From Porphyromonadaceae bacterium H1 (GTDB lineage Bacteria; Bacteroidota; Bacteroidia; Bacteroidales; Paludibacteraceae): a DNA stretch of 40,153 nucleotides. A program made the translations under genes and the position numbers. Location of the stretch: positions 1-40,153 of the forward strand of contig BDEJ01000046.1 of the NCBI GenBank assembly GCA_001653155.1. Reading direction: 5' to 3'. Within the stretch, counting starts at the first letter, position 1; each line of letters starts with the position of its first letter. Shown here in pieces: positions 26,714 to 35,005 of the stretch. A model generated the notes under the pieces. That model saw nothing but the letters and a program-made list of their open reading frames with translations. It was not told the DNA's origin and did no database searches.

Positions 26714-27925
26714 ATGAACTATATTCGCAAACCATATCACACGCTGAAAGCACGCATTCAGGAGCCAAGGCATTTTATGCAAGTATTGGCAGGGCCGAGA
26801 CAAGTGGGCAAATCGACCCTTGTAGGACAGGTGTTGCGGGATGTAACCATCCCATATTCGGTAGAAGTGGCAGATGCCGTCGAGCCGAAAGACAGCGACT
26901 GGATACGCCGGGTGTGGGAAGGGGCACGAACCACCATGACGTTCCGCGGAGAGGCTGAACGCCTGCTTGTAATCGATGAAATTCAGAAGATTGACAATTG
27001 GAGCGAGGCGGTCAAGAGAGAATGGGACGAAGACACGCGCAAGCACGTCAATCTCAAGGTGGTACTGCTGGGAAGTAGTCGGCTGTTGCTCAAGAGAGGA
27101 CTCACAGAGTCGTTAGCAGGACGTTTTGAACTTATTCGCCTCGGGCATTGGAGCTATCAAGAGATGCACGATGCTTTTGAAGTAACACTTGACGAGTATA
27201 TCTACTTTGGAGGCTATCCCGGTGCTGCCCACATGATGGATGACGAAAAGCGTTGGCGTAAGTATATCAAGGATTCGTTAGTGGCTCCCTCTATCGAAAA
27301 AGATGTACTGATGACCTCCAATATCTACAAGCCTGCCCTCATGAAACAATTGTTTGAGTTAGGATGCGGTTATTCTGCCGAGATACTTTCGCTAACAAAA
27401 CTGATGGGACAACTGCAGGATGCCGGCAACGTGACCACCTTGGCTTCGTATTTGGAGATACTCGACCAATGTGCCTTGCTGACGGGATTGCAAAAGTATG
27501 CCCATGATGATGCCCGTAAGCGTGGTTCCATTCCTAAATACCAAGTGTACAACAATGCTTTGCTGACGGCCTACAAAGGCAGGTCGTTCCTTACGGACAG
27601 AACGGACACGACGCTTTGGGGACGATGGGTGGAGAGTGCGGTAGGCGCTCATTTGCTGGGCATGGCAGAGGAGACAGACTATCAGGTATATTACTGGCGA
27701 GAGCCTGCAAGGAACAAGGCAGATAAGGACAAAGAGGTGGACTTTATCATCGTAAACAAGGGTGAGGTGACCGCTATTGAGGTAAAAAGCGGTCGTCGGG
27801 GAATGAACTCAGGTCTTCCTGCCTTTGTGGAAGCATTCCACCCCAAAAAATCTTTTGTCGTGGGTTCGGGAGGCGTTTCGTTGGAAGACTTTCTGAGGTG
27901 CGATATAGAGGCATTGTTGGGATGA
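26714..27925 (+). CDS. AAA ATPase with DUF4143/PD-(D/E)XK C-terminus
   Basis: This 403-aa protein has Walker A GPRQVGKST (27-35), Walker B LLVIDEIQ (84-91), a GSSRLLL sensor segment and the DUF4143 C-terminus with EVDFIIVNKGEVTAIEVKSG, a PD-(D/E)XK-like core. ATG 26714 (MNYIRKP) is chosen over an in-frame TTG at 26708. It is the same family as the ATPase at 20761, but the two sequences are only distantly alike, so they are not a recent duplication. It flanks the repeat protein on the other side. The function of these ATPases is unknown. Confidence 0.85.
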   Translation: MNYIRKPYHTLKARIQEPRHFMQVLAGPRQVGKSTLVGQVLRDVTIPYSVEVADAVEPKDSDWIRRVWEGARTTMTFRGEAERLLVIDEIQKIDNWSEAVKREWDEDTRKHVNLKVVLLGSSRLLLKRGLTESLAGRFELIRLGHWSYQEMHDAFEVTLDEYIYFGGYPGAAHMMDDEKRWRKYIKDSLVAPSIEKDVLMTSNIYKPALMKQLFELGCGYSAEILSLTKLMGQLQDAGNVTTLASYLEILDQCALLTGLQKYAHDDARKRGSIPKYQVYNNALLTAYKGRSFLTDRTDTTLWGRWVESAVGAHLLGMAEETDYQVYYWREPARNKADKDKEVDFIIVNKGEVTAIEVKSGRRGMNSGLPAFVEAFHPKKSFVVGSGGVSLEDFLRCDIEALLG

Positions 27926-27944
27926 TATTCTTTATATTTCGGGA

Positions 27945-28262
27945 CTATCCAAAATTTTGTGTAAACTCCAAACTACAGGATTTAACAATACTATTATTGA
28001 TGATGTCTTCTCCGTTGTCCGCAAAGATCTCGATAGTCGGTTTCCCTCCGTTTTCCTCTATGGATAAGTGTTCGGAGGTTTCATATAAGGTTTCTCCGTC
28101 TGTGATAATGATTTGCTCATTATCTTCAAAACAGACTACATCCTCACCTTGCCACGACTGAACAAGGGAAACGGCTTCCTCGTAATTCTCGGCCCTTACT
28201 TCAAATCGAGTGCCTTCCCAACAAGTAACCTTTCTGTCTTGGAAAAATCCGAATGCTTCCAT
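27945..28262 (-). CDS. Hypothetical protein, 105 aa
   Basis: A small acidic soluble protein beginning MEAFGFFQDRKVTCWEGTRFEV and rich in Glu/Asp, with beta-strand-like segments EQIIITDGETLYETSEHLSI. It has no signal peptide. I do not recognise the family with confidence; small acidic proteins of this kind occur in Bacteroidetes conjugative elements. It lies 10 bases beyond a frameshifted relic (28273-28490) in the same direction, so it is probably the intact survivor of a decayed operon. Confidence 0.6.
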   Translation of the reverse strand: MEAFGFFQDRKVTCWEGTRFEVRAENYEEAVSLVQSWQGEDVVCFEDNEQIIITDGETLYETSEHLSIEENGGKPTIEIFADNGEDIINNSIVKSCSLEFTQNFG

Positions 28263-28272
28263 TGCTTCTATT

Positions 28273-28490
28273 TTATATTGTGGCTAAAATGATTTCTTGG
28301 ATATGAATGGGTTCGACCTCTGAAAAGAGATAGGAGATAAATTCCTTTCTGTCTTTCCGATTGAATTCCTTGTACAGTTTCCCAAAGGCGGATATGTTTC
28401 CGTTGAGCTAAACCGAACCATATACTCGAAGATGTTGTCCACCTCGTAGTATATGCATTGCTGTACGATTGTTTGGCTTCTTCTTTTCAT
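28273..28490 (-). pseudogene. Frameshifted small gene, about 70 codons
   Basis: Reading from ATG 28490 gives MKRRSQTIVQQCIYYEVD and NIFEYMVRFS, after which the frame degrades. In another frame the sequence resumes as NGNISAFGKLYKEFNRKDRK and EFISYLFSEVEPIHIQEIIL, ending at TAA 28273. The join at FS/NGN needs one base, so a single indel breaks an otherwise good small protein. A sequencing error is the alternative. No function is known to me. Confidence 0.5.
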
Positions 28491-28502
28491 ATATCTGTCT
28501 GT

Positions 28503-28710
28503 TTAAGAAATGAGTATCCAAAGTATTGCCCCAATGATGAGGGCATAAGCCAAGATGTACGCTGCGATTACCAAAGTGATGCTAAGGAGTAACCGAAAGA
28601 GGATTTTTCCTGCACATATCCCTGCCAGCTAAAGCCAGTACTTCCGCAACAAAGGAGAGAGCCTGCGAGTGTAAGAGCCACCCAATTAATATTCTGTATC
28701 TCAGTTTCAT
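28503..28710 (-). pseudogene. Frameshifted small membrane-protein gene
   Basis: From ATG 28710 the frame reads MKLRYRILIGWLL and then SFVAEVLALAG, after which it runs out. A shifted frame continues the sense of the sequence as LAGICAGKILFRLLLSITL and VIAAYILAYALIIGAILWIL to TAA 28503, which is a strong transmembrane helix. A single indel near LAG reconciles both. The neighbouring small gene is frameshifted too, which supports decay of a mobile-element remnant. Confidence 0.4.
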
Positions 28711-29227
28711 TTTGTCTGTTTTTTGCTTTATTAAGGAGGGTTTAGGACACACAAGGTTTACGGCGAGAATACTACCTGCCATGAAATGGAAGTGTGGAGA
28801 TTTGTCGTCGTAACGGCTTGCCGCCCCGACCTTTTTTATCCGTGAAAGCCCGGAACTACCTTTGCCGCTGACAACGAACAACCGAACCCGATGCGATACA
28901 CATGGAGCAGAATGTAGAGAGGAAAACCGGAAAGGACAGAGCAAAAATGAAAGGCAGCCATAATCGTGAGGAATGAGACGAAAAGGATGAAAGCCTTTGT
29001 CTGAACAGACAATTATTAGAAAAGAAAAACGAAGAAAGTTTCGTCTTTCTCCGCAGATAGTATTACCTTTGCAATAGCTTATTCGAGTTATGCAAAGCGT
29101 TGTGTGTCATTGCAGAAGATAGGTCGCCAAATCATTACCTGCTGCATTTCATAACTCATAAGGCTGTTCATAGCCAATTACTTAGGGATAAATGATCGAT
29201 TTTCAGCAAAAATAAAACAAAATACAA
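28711..29227. other. Gene-poor region with two promoter-like boxes
   Basis: No gene is supported in 517 bases. TACCTTTG occurs at 28857-28864 and again at 29064-29071; the second precedes amn by about 157 bases and is its likely promoter. The left part looks like mobile-element remnant, and the right end restores the lower GC of the chromosome. Confidence 0.45.
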
Positions 29228-30001
29228 ATGAAAACAAAAAAAGAAATCGTTGAAAACTGGCTGCCCCGCTACACGAAACGGGATTTAAAAGATTTTACAG
29301 ACTACATACTACTCACCAACTTTACAAACTATGTAGAGCTCTTTGCCGAATGGAACAACGTTCCCGTACTCGGAAAAGACGGCAACATGCCCAATGCTTC
29401 CGCCAATGGTATCACCATCATAAACTTTGGTATGGGAAGCCCCAATGCAGCAATCATCATGGATATTCTAACGGCTATTCAACCCAAGGCTGTATTGTTC
29501 CTCGGGAAATGCGGTGGCCTAAAGAATAAAAATACCCTGGGCGATTACATCCTGCCCAGCGCCGCCATCCGTGGAGAAGGAACCTCAAACGACTATTTTC
29601 CGCCGGAAATACCGGCTCTCCCGGCATTTAGTCTGCAGCGCGCCGTTTCGTCGAATATACGGGACTTCGGAAAAGATTACTGGACAGGAACCGTATACAC
29701 AATGAATCGCCGCGTGTGGGAGCACGATGAGAAATTTCGAGCCTACCTGCGCAGCACAAGGGCGATTGCCATCGATATGGAAACGGCTACGCTCTTTTCC
29801 GCCGGATTTTACAACGGAATACCGACCGGAGCATTACTCCTCGTATCCGACATGCCCCTGAAACCGGATGGCATAAAAACCGCCGAGAGCGACCAAAAAG
29901 TAACCGGGAATTTTGTGGAAGAGCATCTGAAAATAGGCTCTAAATCCCTCTCATCCATAATGAACAACAGCCGTACAATCAAACATTTGAGATTTGAATA
30001 A
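29228..30001 (+). CDS. amn: AMP nucleosidase, short Bacteroidetes form
   Basis: This 257-aa enzyme hydrolyses AMP to adenine and ribose-5-phosphate. The nucleoside phosphorylase fold is visible: INFGMGSPNAAIIMDIL, FLGKCGGLKNKNTLGDYILP, IDMETATLFSAGF (substrate-binding Glu) and LLLVSDMPLKPDG with the catalytic Asp region. It lacks the N-terminal regulatory domain of the longer enterobacterial Amn, as is usual in this phylum. Its spacing to holA is 6 bases, so they are co-transcribed. Confidence 0.92.
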   Translation: MKTKKEIVENWLPRYTKRDLKDFTDYILLTNFTNYVELFAEWNNVPVLGKDGNMPNASANGITIINFGMGSPNAAIIMDILTAIQPKAVLFLGKCGGLKNKNTLGDYILPSAAIRGEGTSNDYFPPEIPALPAFSLQRAVSSNIRDFGKDYWTGTVYTMNRRVWEHDEKFRAYLRSTRAIAIDMETATLFSAGFYNGIPTGALLLVSDMPLKPDGIKTAESDQKVTGNFVEEHLKIGSKSLSSIMNNSRTIKHLRFE

Positions 30002-30007
30002 GCCCTA

Positions 30008-31018
30008 ATGCCGAAGCAAGCAACATACGAAGAGATACTTTCCGATTTAAAGCAGAAGAAATACGCAGCAGCCTACCTCTTGATGGGAGAGGAGGCCTTC
30101 TACATCGACTCCCTATCCGATTACTTCCAGAATAACGTACTGGGAGAGAACGAGCGTGAATTCAACCTCAGTGTGCTCTACGGCAAAGAAACCGACATAA
30201 CGACAGTTATCAATTCTGCTAAACGCTATCCCATGATGGCCGAACACCAAGTTGTAATCGTCAAAGAGGCACAGCATATAAAAAATTGGGACAGTCTGCA
30301 ATACTATCTTCAAAAGCCTCTGAAATCAACAATTTTGGTGCTGTGTTATAAATATGGAACTCCCGATAAAAGAAAGAAGTGGGTACAGGAAATAACCAAA
30401 GGAGGTGTTGTTTTCGAATCACCCAAGCTGCGCGACTACGAAATTAGCGGATGGATAAAAAAACACATCCAAAACAAAGGGATGAAAGCCGACGAAAAAG
30501 CAATAGCCCTCTTGAGTGAGTTCTTAGGAAGCGATTTAAGCAAAATCGTCAACGAATTAAACAAGCTTTCGCTCGTCTTGCCGAAAGGGACGGCAATAAG
30601 TCCTGATCTCATCGAAAAAAACATTGGAATAAGCAAGGATTTCAATGTATTTGAACTCCAAGCGGCTCTTATCAACAAAGATGTGATGAAAGCCAACAGA
30701 ATCATTCGATATTTTAGCGAGAACAAAAAAACAAACCCAAGCACCGTTGTTTTATCCCAGCTTTTCAACTTCTTCAGCAACCTGATGATATACCACTACC
30801 TCAGTGACAAAAGCCCCGCATCCGTTGCTTCCGAACTAAAGATAAATCCATATTTTACAAAAGATTATGCTAAGGCGGCACAGAGTTTTGGGGCCTGGAA
30901 AACAATGAATATCATATCCTACCTAAGAGATGCCGATGCACGAACCAAAGGCTTTCAAAATCCGTCAACCGATGAGGGAGAAATTCTGAAAGAACTCATA
31001 TACAAAATATTACATTAG
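30008..31018 (+). CDS. holA: DNA polymerase III delta subunit
   Basis: This 336-aa protein is a clamp-loader wrench subunit that opens the beta sliding clamp. The N-terminal block AAYLLMGEEAFYIDSLSDYF and the ALLSEFLGSDLSKIVNELNK segment are typical of HolA, and the length is normal. There is no working Walker A, as expected for delta. It follows amn by 6 bases. Confidence 0.92.
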   Translation: MPKQATYEEILSDLKQKKYAAAYLLMGEEAFYIDSLSDYFQNNVLGENEREFNLSVLYGKETDITTVINSAKRYPMMAEHQVVIVKEAQHIKNWDSLQYYLQKPLKSTILVLCYKYGTPDKRKKWVQEITKGGVVFESPKLRDYEISGWIKKHIQNKGMKADEKAIALLSEFLGSDLSKIVNELNKLSLVLPKGTAISPDLIEKNIGISKDFNVFELQAALINKDVMKANRIIRYFSENKKTNPSTVVLSQLFNFFSNLMIYHYLSDKSPASVASELKINPYFTKDYAKAAQSFGAWKTMNIISYLRDADARTKGFQNPSTDEGEILKELIYKILH

Positions 31019-31115
31019 ACAAAAGAGAAAAAGCAATTAATTCATTGTCAAAAAAACAGCATCGGAAGCAGGATAGTTTTTAGGGTGAGCCCCAAACAGG
31101 TTTCGTTTTTTATAC

Positions 31116-31123
31116 TATCTTTG
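31116..31123 (+). promoter_or_regulatory. -7 promoter box of the GNAT-like gene
   Basis: TATCTTTG matches TAnnTTTG; a TTTCG lies about 12-16 bases upstream. The start codon is at 31197. Confidence 0.65.
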
Positions 31124-31196
31124 CAGCTTGATTTATTGCTTTTTCTTGTCTATGTGATCAGGAATGAGCTCGTTATGAACCCAGTTAATTTCATTT

Positions 31197-32327
31197 ATGT
31201 CAATAGAAATCAAAGAGGTACAAACAAAAAAAGACCTTAAAAAATTTGTTCGTTTTGCAACAGAACTCTACAAAGACAACCCCTATTTTTGCCCTCCGCT
31301 TGAATTTGACGAACTCAATACACTTAATCCAAAGAAAAATCCGGCATTCGAAACCTGCGATCACATTTTCTTCCTGGCTTACAAGAACGGGAAAGTAGTC
31401 GGGCGCATTGCCGGTATTATAAATCGCTTGGCCAACGAAGCTTGGAAAGTAAAAAAGCTGCGTTTCGGATGGGTCGATTTTATTGATGATTTGGAGGTAT
31501 CTAAAGCCTTATTCGATGCAGTAAAAGAGTGGGGGAAAGGCAAAGGTATGGAGGTCCTCAACGGGCCGGTCGGGTTTACCGATTTCGACCACCAAGGACT
31601 TATGTTAGAGGGATTTGAGGAGAACTCGCCCATGGCCAGCCTCTACAACTACGAATATTACATAAAACACTTTGAAGCATACGGACTAACGAAAGAAGTC
31701 GATTGGATCGAATTCAAAATAACACCACCGCATGACATTCCGGAGCGAATGGAGCGTGTGGCCCGGCTGGTGATGTCCAAATACCATGTAAAAGTAGATA
31801 AAGTTGGTTCCGTCAAAGAGTTGAAAGAGAAATACGGATACAGTTACATGGATGTGATTGATGAGGCTTATCGACCCCTGTACAACTACTCACCGCTCAG
31901 CGACAAGCAAAAACGCTACTATGCGGACATGTACTTTCCCATGGTGAATTTCGATTTCGTATCAATCGTCACCAACGAACACGATGAAGTAGTCGGAGTG
32001 GGAGTAGGGATGCCCAATATCTCGGATGTCCTCCGTAAGTGCAAAGGCAAACTCTTTCCCTTTGGTTTTATAAGGATACTTAGAGCATTGAAAGCCCAAA
32101 AGATGAATGCATTTGATCTCTTACTTATAGCCGTTCGACCGGACTACCAAAACAAAGGAGTAAATTCCCTGTTCTTCTACGATCAAATTCCATACTTCAA
32201 TAAATACGGAATCAAGCAAGTGGAAACTACGTCTATTTTGGAGACCAATTCAAAAAACATTGCCAACTACGAGCTCTTTGATAAGGTTCAGCACAAAAAA
32301 CGGAGAGCTTATGTTTTGAATATTTGA
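31197..32327 (+). CDS. GNAT-fold acyltransferase-like protein, 376 aa
   Basis: A conserved Bacteroidetes protein with a two-lobed GNAT architecture. The N-terminal lobe has FFLAYKNGKVVGRIAGIIN and the motif NGPVGFTDFDHQGLMLEGF; the C-terminal lobe has LLIAVRPDYQNKGVNSLFF, a motif-A-like acyl-CoA loop. Substrate unknown. ATG 31197 is preceded by a promoter box. It is the last chromosomal gene before the dif site, 69 bases upstream of it. Confidence 0.75.
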   Translation: MSIEIKEVQTKKDLKKFVRFATELYKDNPYFCPPLEFDELNTLNPKKNPAFETCDHIFFLAYKNGKVVGRIAGIINRLANEAWKVKKLRFGWVDFIDDLEVSKALFDAVKEWGKGKGMEVLNGPVGFTDFDHQGLMLEGFEENSPMASLYNYEYYIKHFEAYGLTKEVDWIEFKITPPHDIPERMERVARLVMSKYHVKVDKVGSVKELKEKYGYSYMDVIDEAYRPLYNYSPLSDKQKRYYADMYFPMVNFDFVSIVTNEHDEVVGVGVGMPNISDVLRKCKGKLFPFGFIRILRALKAQKMNAFDLLLIAVRPDYQNKGVNSLFFYDQIPYFNKYGIKQVETTSILETNSKNIANYELFDKVQHKKRRAYVLNI

Positions 32328-32396
32328 ATTCTTCAAAATTGGGAGTGAGGTATATTGAGAAGAAAAACATTTTCTTCACAAACTTTTCAACATCCT

Positions 32397-32424
32397 ATTT
32401 TACATAATATAAATTATAGGAAAT
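32397..32424 (-). other. dif: dif site: XerCD recombination site and left boundary of the integrated element
   Basis: Read on the minus strand, the 28 bases have a XerC arm ATTTCCTATAA, a 6-base centre TTTATA and a XerD arm TTATGTAAAAT. By hand alignment it matches the E. coli dif in 21 of 28 positions, with the XerD arm 10 of 11. It lies between a housekeeping gene and the abrupt change to T-rich phage-like DNA. This marks integration by host XerC/XerD, as in dif-exploiting phages. The second copy is not in this window. Confidence 0.85.
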
Positions 32425-32440
32425 ATTTTTACTTTATTTG

Positions 32441-32466
32441 CGTCGTGTTAGAGAGCTAACGCGACG
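32441..32466 (+). terminator. Strong hairpin beside dif
   Basis: CGTCGTGTTAG pairs with CTAACGCGACG (11 bp with one G-T pair) around AGAG, followed by TTCTTTTTGTTTG. It may terminate the GNAT-like gene or fold in the phage ssDNA near the attachment site. Confidence 0.6.
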
Positions 32467-32508
32467 TTCTTTTTGTTTGTAGTGTTTAATCTTAATAAAA
32501 TTATTTGT

Positions 32509-32865
32509 ATGGTTCAACGAAGTAGAAATTTGAAGCAACTTGTAAGTTATTTAAAGACACACGGTTACAAATTTAACGTTAGAGGAAATCAGTATGTTTA
32601 TTTGTTTGATTGTGAGTTTGTTTTGTGTTTTCCTAGTGAAAGTGATTTAGTTCTTATTGATTCCCTGAGGAATAAATATCATTTTAGGGTTTATCGGTTT
32701 GATCGTGTTTTGCTTGTTCTTCGAAATCGTCGTTTTCAAATTCTAAAGAATGAAGTTAATGATGTTGATTTGTCTCTTTTTGCTGTTACTCCTGATGTTC
32801 TTTCTAATATATCTGCTAATATGTCGCTTACGGGTAATTATATTCCTGTTTATCGATTTGTTTGA
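32509..32865 (+). CDS. Small basic phage protein, unknown
   Basis: This 118-aa protein (MVQRSRNLKQLVSYLKTHGY) has a basic N-terminus, beta-rich hydrophobic middle (YVYLFDCEFVLCFPSES, RVYRFDRVLLVLRNRRF) and ends PVYRFV. ATG 32509 is chosen over an earlier non-ATG in-frame start. No membrane segment is clear and I recognise no family. As first gene after the att site and before rep it may be a DNA-binding or control protein. Confidence 0.65.
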   Translation: MVQRSRNLKQLVSYLKTHGYKFNVRGNQYVYLFDCEFVLCFPSESDLVLIDSLRNKYHFRVYRFDRVLLVLRNRRFQILKNEVNDVDLSLFAVTPDVLSNISANMSLTGNYIPVYRFV

Positions 32866-32970
32866 TTTTTGAGGGTTTACGCTTGTTTCTCTGTAATCTG
32901 TTGATTCTTCCTGCGTTGACCTTTATGCTTTGGCTTGTCTTATGTCCCACAATTCAAATTTTTTTATAAA

Positions 32971-34134
32971 ATGAAGATTGATTATTTTGATGTGAATTCT
33001 CGTTTTTATCGTGTTAAGTTCGCTTCTTTATCTGCCACTTCAACAACTTTTTTTTCAAGAACTTTTGATAAGCAAAAATTTGCTTTTGTTGTTCCTAAAG
33101 TTAAGGATGAGTTAGGTAGGGATGTTGATTCGAAGCCCCCTATTTTTCAAAAACATTCTGGCGGTTTATCTGTGAAAGCTGCGCGGAATTTAAGAAAGTC
33201 TATTAATGCTCTTTTGGTTGGCGTTGATGAAAATATTCTTTTGGATGGTAAGGGTAAGGATAAAATTTCTTTTATTACTCTTACTCTTGCTAGTTCTCAG
33301 GTGAAAAAGATTCATTTTTCTTCTATTGATTGGTTTGCTACTGATAAGCAAATTAAAAAATCTTGTCTTAACCAGTTTCTTACTGAGCTGAAGGAAACTC
33401 AGGGAGTTAAGAATTTCGTTTGGGTTGCAGAGAAGCAATTGAATGGTTCTATTCATTTTCATATTTTGGTAGATCGCTTTGTTCCTTATCAATGGGTTCG
33501 ATCTAAATGGAATACTATACAAAATAAGTTTGGCTTTGTTGATCGTTATGCTTCTAAAATGAAAAAAATGTCTGAGTCTGATTATATTGAGTTAAGAAAG
33601 TCTGAATCTCGGGCGTTTTCTGATAGTGTTCTTTTGAAATATAAGAAAGCTTATCAAGAAGGGGTTCTTTCTTCGTGGATGAATCCTAATTCTACTGATG
33701 TTCATAGACTTTCGAGTGTTAAGAATGTTGCTTCTTATATTTGCAAGTATATGTCTAAAGGGGTTGTTGAATCTGATTCGGAAAGAATTAAATATGCGAC
33801 TTCTTTGTGTTCTGAGTATAATTGTTCTCCTGTTGTTATTGATGAATTGTATACGATAAGCGGGCGTATTTGGCAATGCTCTCAAACTGTCTCTAAGGCT
33901 CGGAGGTGTGTTGTTTGTTGTGAGGGGGATTATGAGGATGATGTTAAAAAGTTATGTTTGAGTGATGTTGTTGTTTTTGATGATAATGAGCGTTTTATTA
34001 CTATTTTGCATACTTTTCAACAATTGAAGGATTGTTGTAAGCGTATTTTTGAGGACTTTGTTAGGTATATTCGTTTTCGTTTCTCTCCTACTCCTCTTTT
34101 TCCCCTTGAGGGTGCTTTTTATTATTCACTCTAA
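32971..34134 (+). CDS. Rolling-circle replication initiator (HUH endonuclease)
   Basis: This 387-aa protein should nick the double-stranded replicative form at the origin and prime rolling-circle replication. The three HUH motifs are in order: FITLTL (101-106), GSIHFHILVDR with His162-Phe-His164 binding the metal, and VASYICKYMSKG with candidate nucleophile Tyr256 (Tyr260 also near) and Lys. The length and the motif III form YxxKYxSK resemble ssDNA phage Reps. ATG 32971 opens MKIDYFDV; the upstream TTG is less likely. Cys-rich C-terminus (CVVCCEGD) is unusual. Confidence 0.88.
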   Translation: MKIDYFDVNSRFYRVKFASLSATSTTFFSRTFDKQKFAFVVPKVKDELGRDVDSKPPIFQKHSGGLSVKAARNLRKSINALLVGVDENILLDGKGKDKISFITLTLASSQVKKIHFSSIDWFATDKQIKKSCLNQFLTELKETQGVKNFVWVAEKQLNGSIHFHILVDRFVPYQWVRSKWNTIQNKFGFVDRYASKMKKMSESDYIELRKSESRAFSDSVLLKYKKAYQEGVLSSWMNPNSTDVHRLSSVKNVASYICKYMSKGVVESDSERIKYATSLCSEYNCSPVVIDELYTISGRIWQCSQTVSKARRCVVCCEGDYEDDVKKLCLSDVVVFDDNERFITILHTFQQLKDCCKRIFEDFVRYIRFRFSPTPLFPLEGAFYYSL

Positions 34135-34147
34135 AAGTGTTTTTTTT

Positions 34148-34363
34148 ATGGCTAAACGTCTTTATTCTTGTATTATATTTTTTTCTGATCGTTCTCCTGT
34201 TAAATATCGTACTGTTTCTAATTTGTACGGTCTTTGGAAATATTGTCAAAATCGAATTTCTTCTAATATTCTTTATTTTAATGTTTATGATAAAAAAACG
34301 CGTTTGTTTATTTCTCAATTAAAATCTTTATCTCATGTCTATGATTTCCAAAGTTCCTGTTAA
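34148..34363 (+). CDS. Small phage protein, 71 aa, unknown
   Basis: Starts MAKRLYSCIIFFSDRSPV, basic and aromatic, with NLYGLWKYCQNRISSN. No membrane helix stands out and I recognise no family. It lies 13 bases after rep and overlaps the next gene by 29 bases, so it belongs to the replication/control cluster. Confidence 0.6.
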   Translation: MAKRLYSCIIFFSDRSPVKYRTVSNLYGLWKYCQNRISSNILYFNVYDKKTRLFISQLKSLSHVYDFQSSC

Positions 34364-34544
34364 TCGTTTTTTGTCCGTCAAAGATTTATCTGTTTTTTAT
34401 GGTTGTTGTGTTAGGACTGCTCAGGCTCGTTCTAAAGAGCTTTGTGATTATTTTAATCTTAAGGGTAAGAGGCCTTCTGTTATTCACTTAGCTAAATATG
34501 AGGGGTTAACAGTTGATGAGGTTTTGTTTCTTTTGAAAATGTAG
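34335..34544 (+). CDS. Small HTH-like DNA-binding protein
   Basis: This 69-aa protein has a plausible helix-turn-helix: SVKDLSVFYGCCVRTAQARS as helices 1-3, followed by RPSVIHLAKYEGLTVDEVLF. The arrangement is like excisionase/MerR-type small regulators. It could control phage gene expression or attP use. ATG 34335 is taken; ATG 34341 would drop two residues. Confidence 0.6.
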   Translation: MSMISKVPVNRFLSVKDLSVFYGCCVRTAQARSKELCDYFNLKGKRPSVIHLAKYEGLTVDEVLFLLKM

Positions 34545-34571
34545 TTTGTTTGTTCTTTTTTTTTGTGTGTT

Positions 34572-34763
34572 ATGTCTGAATCTTTTTATTATCGGGATTG
34601 GTATTGTTGTTTTTCTGATCTTGCATGTTTGTTTTTTGTGTTTTCACCTTTACAATTGGAGCTCCCCCTTTTTTCTCGTTCTCCTGATGCTGTCTTTGTG
34701 ACTTCTGAGAGGTGTATAGAGTTCATTGATTTTTTTATAGATTCACTTTCTGAGGTAGATTAA
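34572..34763 (+). CDS. Small phage protein, first of two tandem paralogues
   Basis: This 63-aa protein (MSESFYYRDWYCCFSDLACL) is aromatic and hydrophobic in its first half and ends RCIEFIDFFIDSLSEVD. It aligns along its length with the next gene (shared pattern Y..WYC.F..L.C.FF.F.P, ...C.EFID). No function recognised; the family may be virus-specific. Confidence 0.6.
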   Translation: MSESFYYRDWYCCFSDLACLFFVFSPLQLELPLFSRSPDAVFVTSERCIEFIDFFIDSLSEVD

Positions 34764-34794
34764 GTATTTGTTTTTTTTAAAAGTAGTTTTTTTT

Positions 34795-34962
34795 ATGTAT
34801 CGAAGTTTTTCTTATAAGGGTTGGTATTGCGCTTTTGATTCTTTGGGTTGTATCTTTTTTTTGTTTCCTCCTCAGGAAATGGCACTGCCTGTTCTTTTTC
34901 GTTATCCTAAAACTGAGTGTTTTACTCCTGATCAGTGTAGAGAATTTATTGATTCTTATTGA
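34795..34962 (+). CDS. Small phage protein, second of two tandem paralogues
   Basis: This 55-aa protein (MYRSFSYKGWYCAFDSLGCI) aligns with the gene at 34572 over most of its length and ends CREFIDSY. ATG 34795 gives the aligned start; the upstream in-frame extension is a T-rich leader. The terminator follows within 5 bases. Confidence 0.6.
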   Translation: MYRSFSYKGWYCAFDSLGCIFFLFPPQEMALPVLFRYPKTECFTPDQCREFIDSY

Positions 34963-34966
34963 TAAG

Positions 34967-35005
34967 AAAAAAGCGGGTTAGATTTTTCCTTTACTCGCTT
35001 TTTTT
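34967..35005 (+). terminator. Rho-independent terminator closing the replication gene cluster
   Basis: AAAAAAGCGGGT pairs with ACTCGCTTTTTT (one G-T pair) around a T-rich loop, followed by T-rich sequence. The 3' arm lies in the first copy of the 53-bp duplication, and the second copy repeats it. Confidence 0.7.

Noticed and set aside
32328-32508. tRNA gene as phage attachment site
   Set aside because: No cloverleaf can be drawn here; the dif site explains the boundary.
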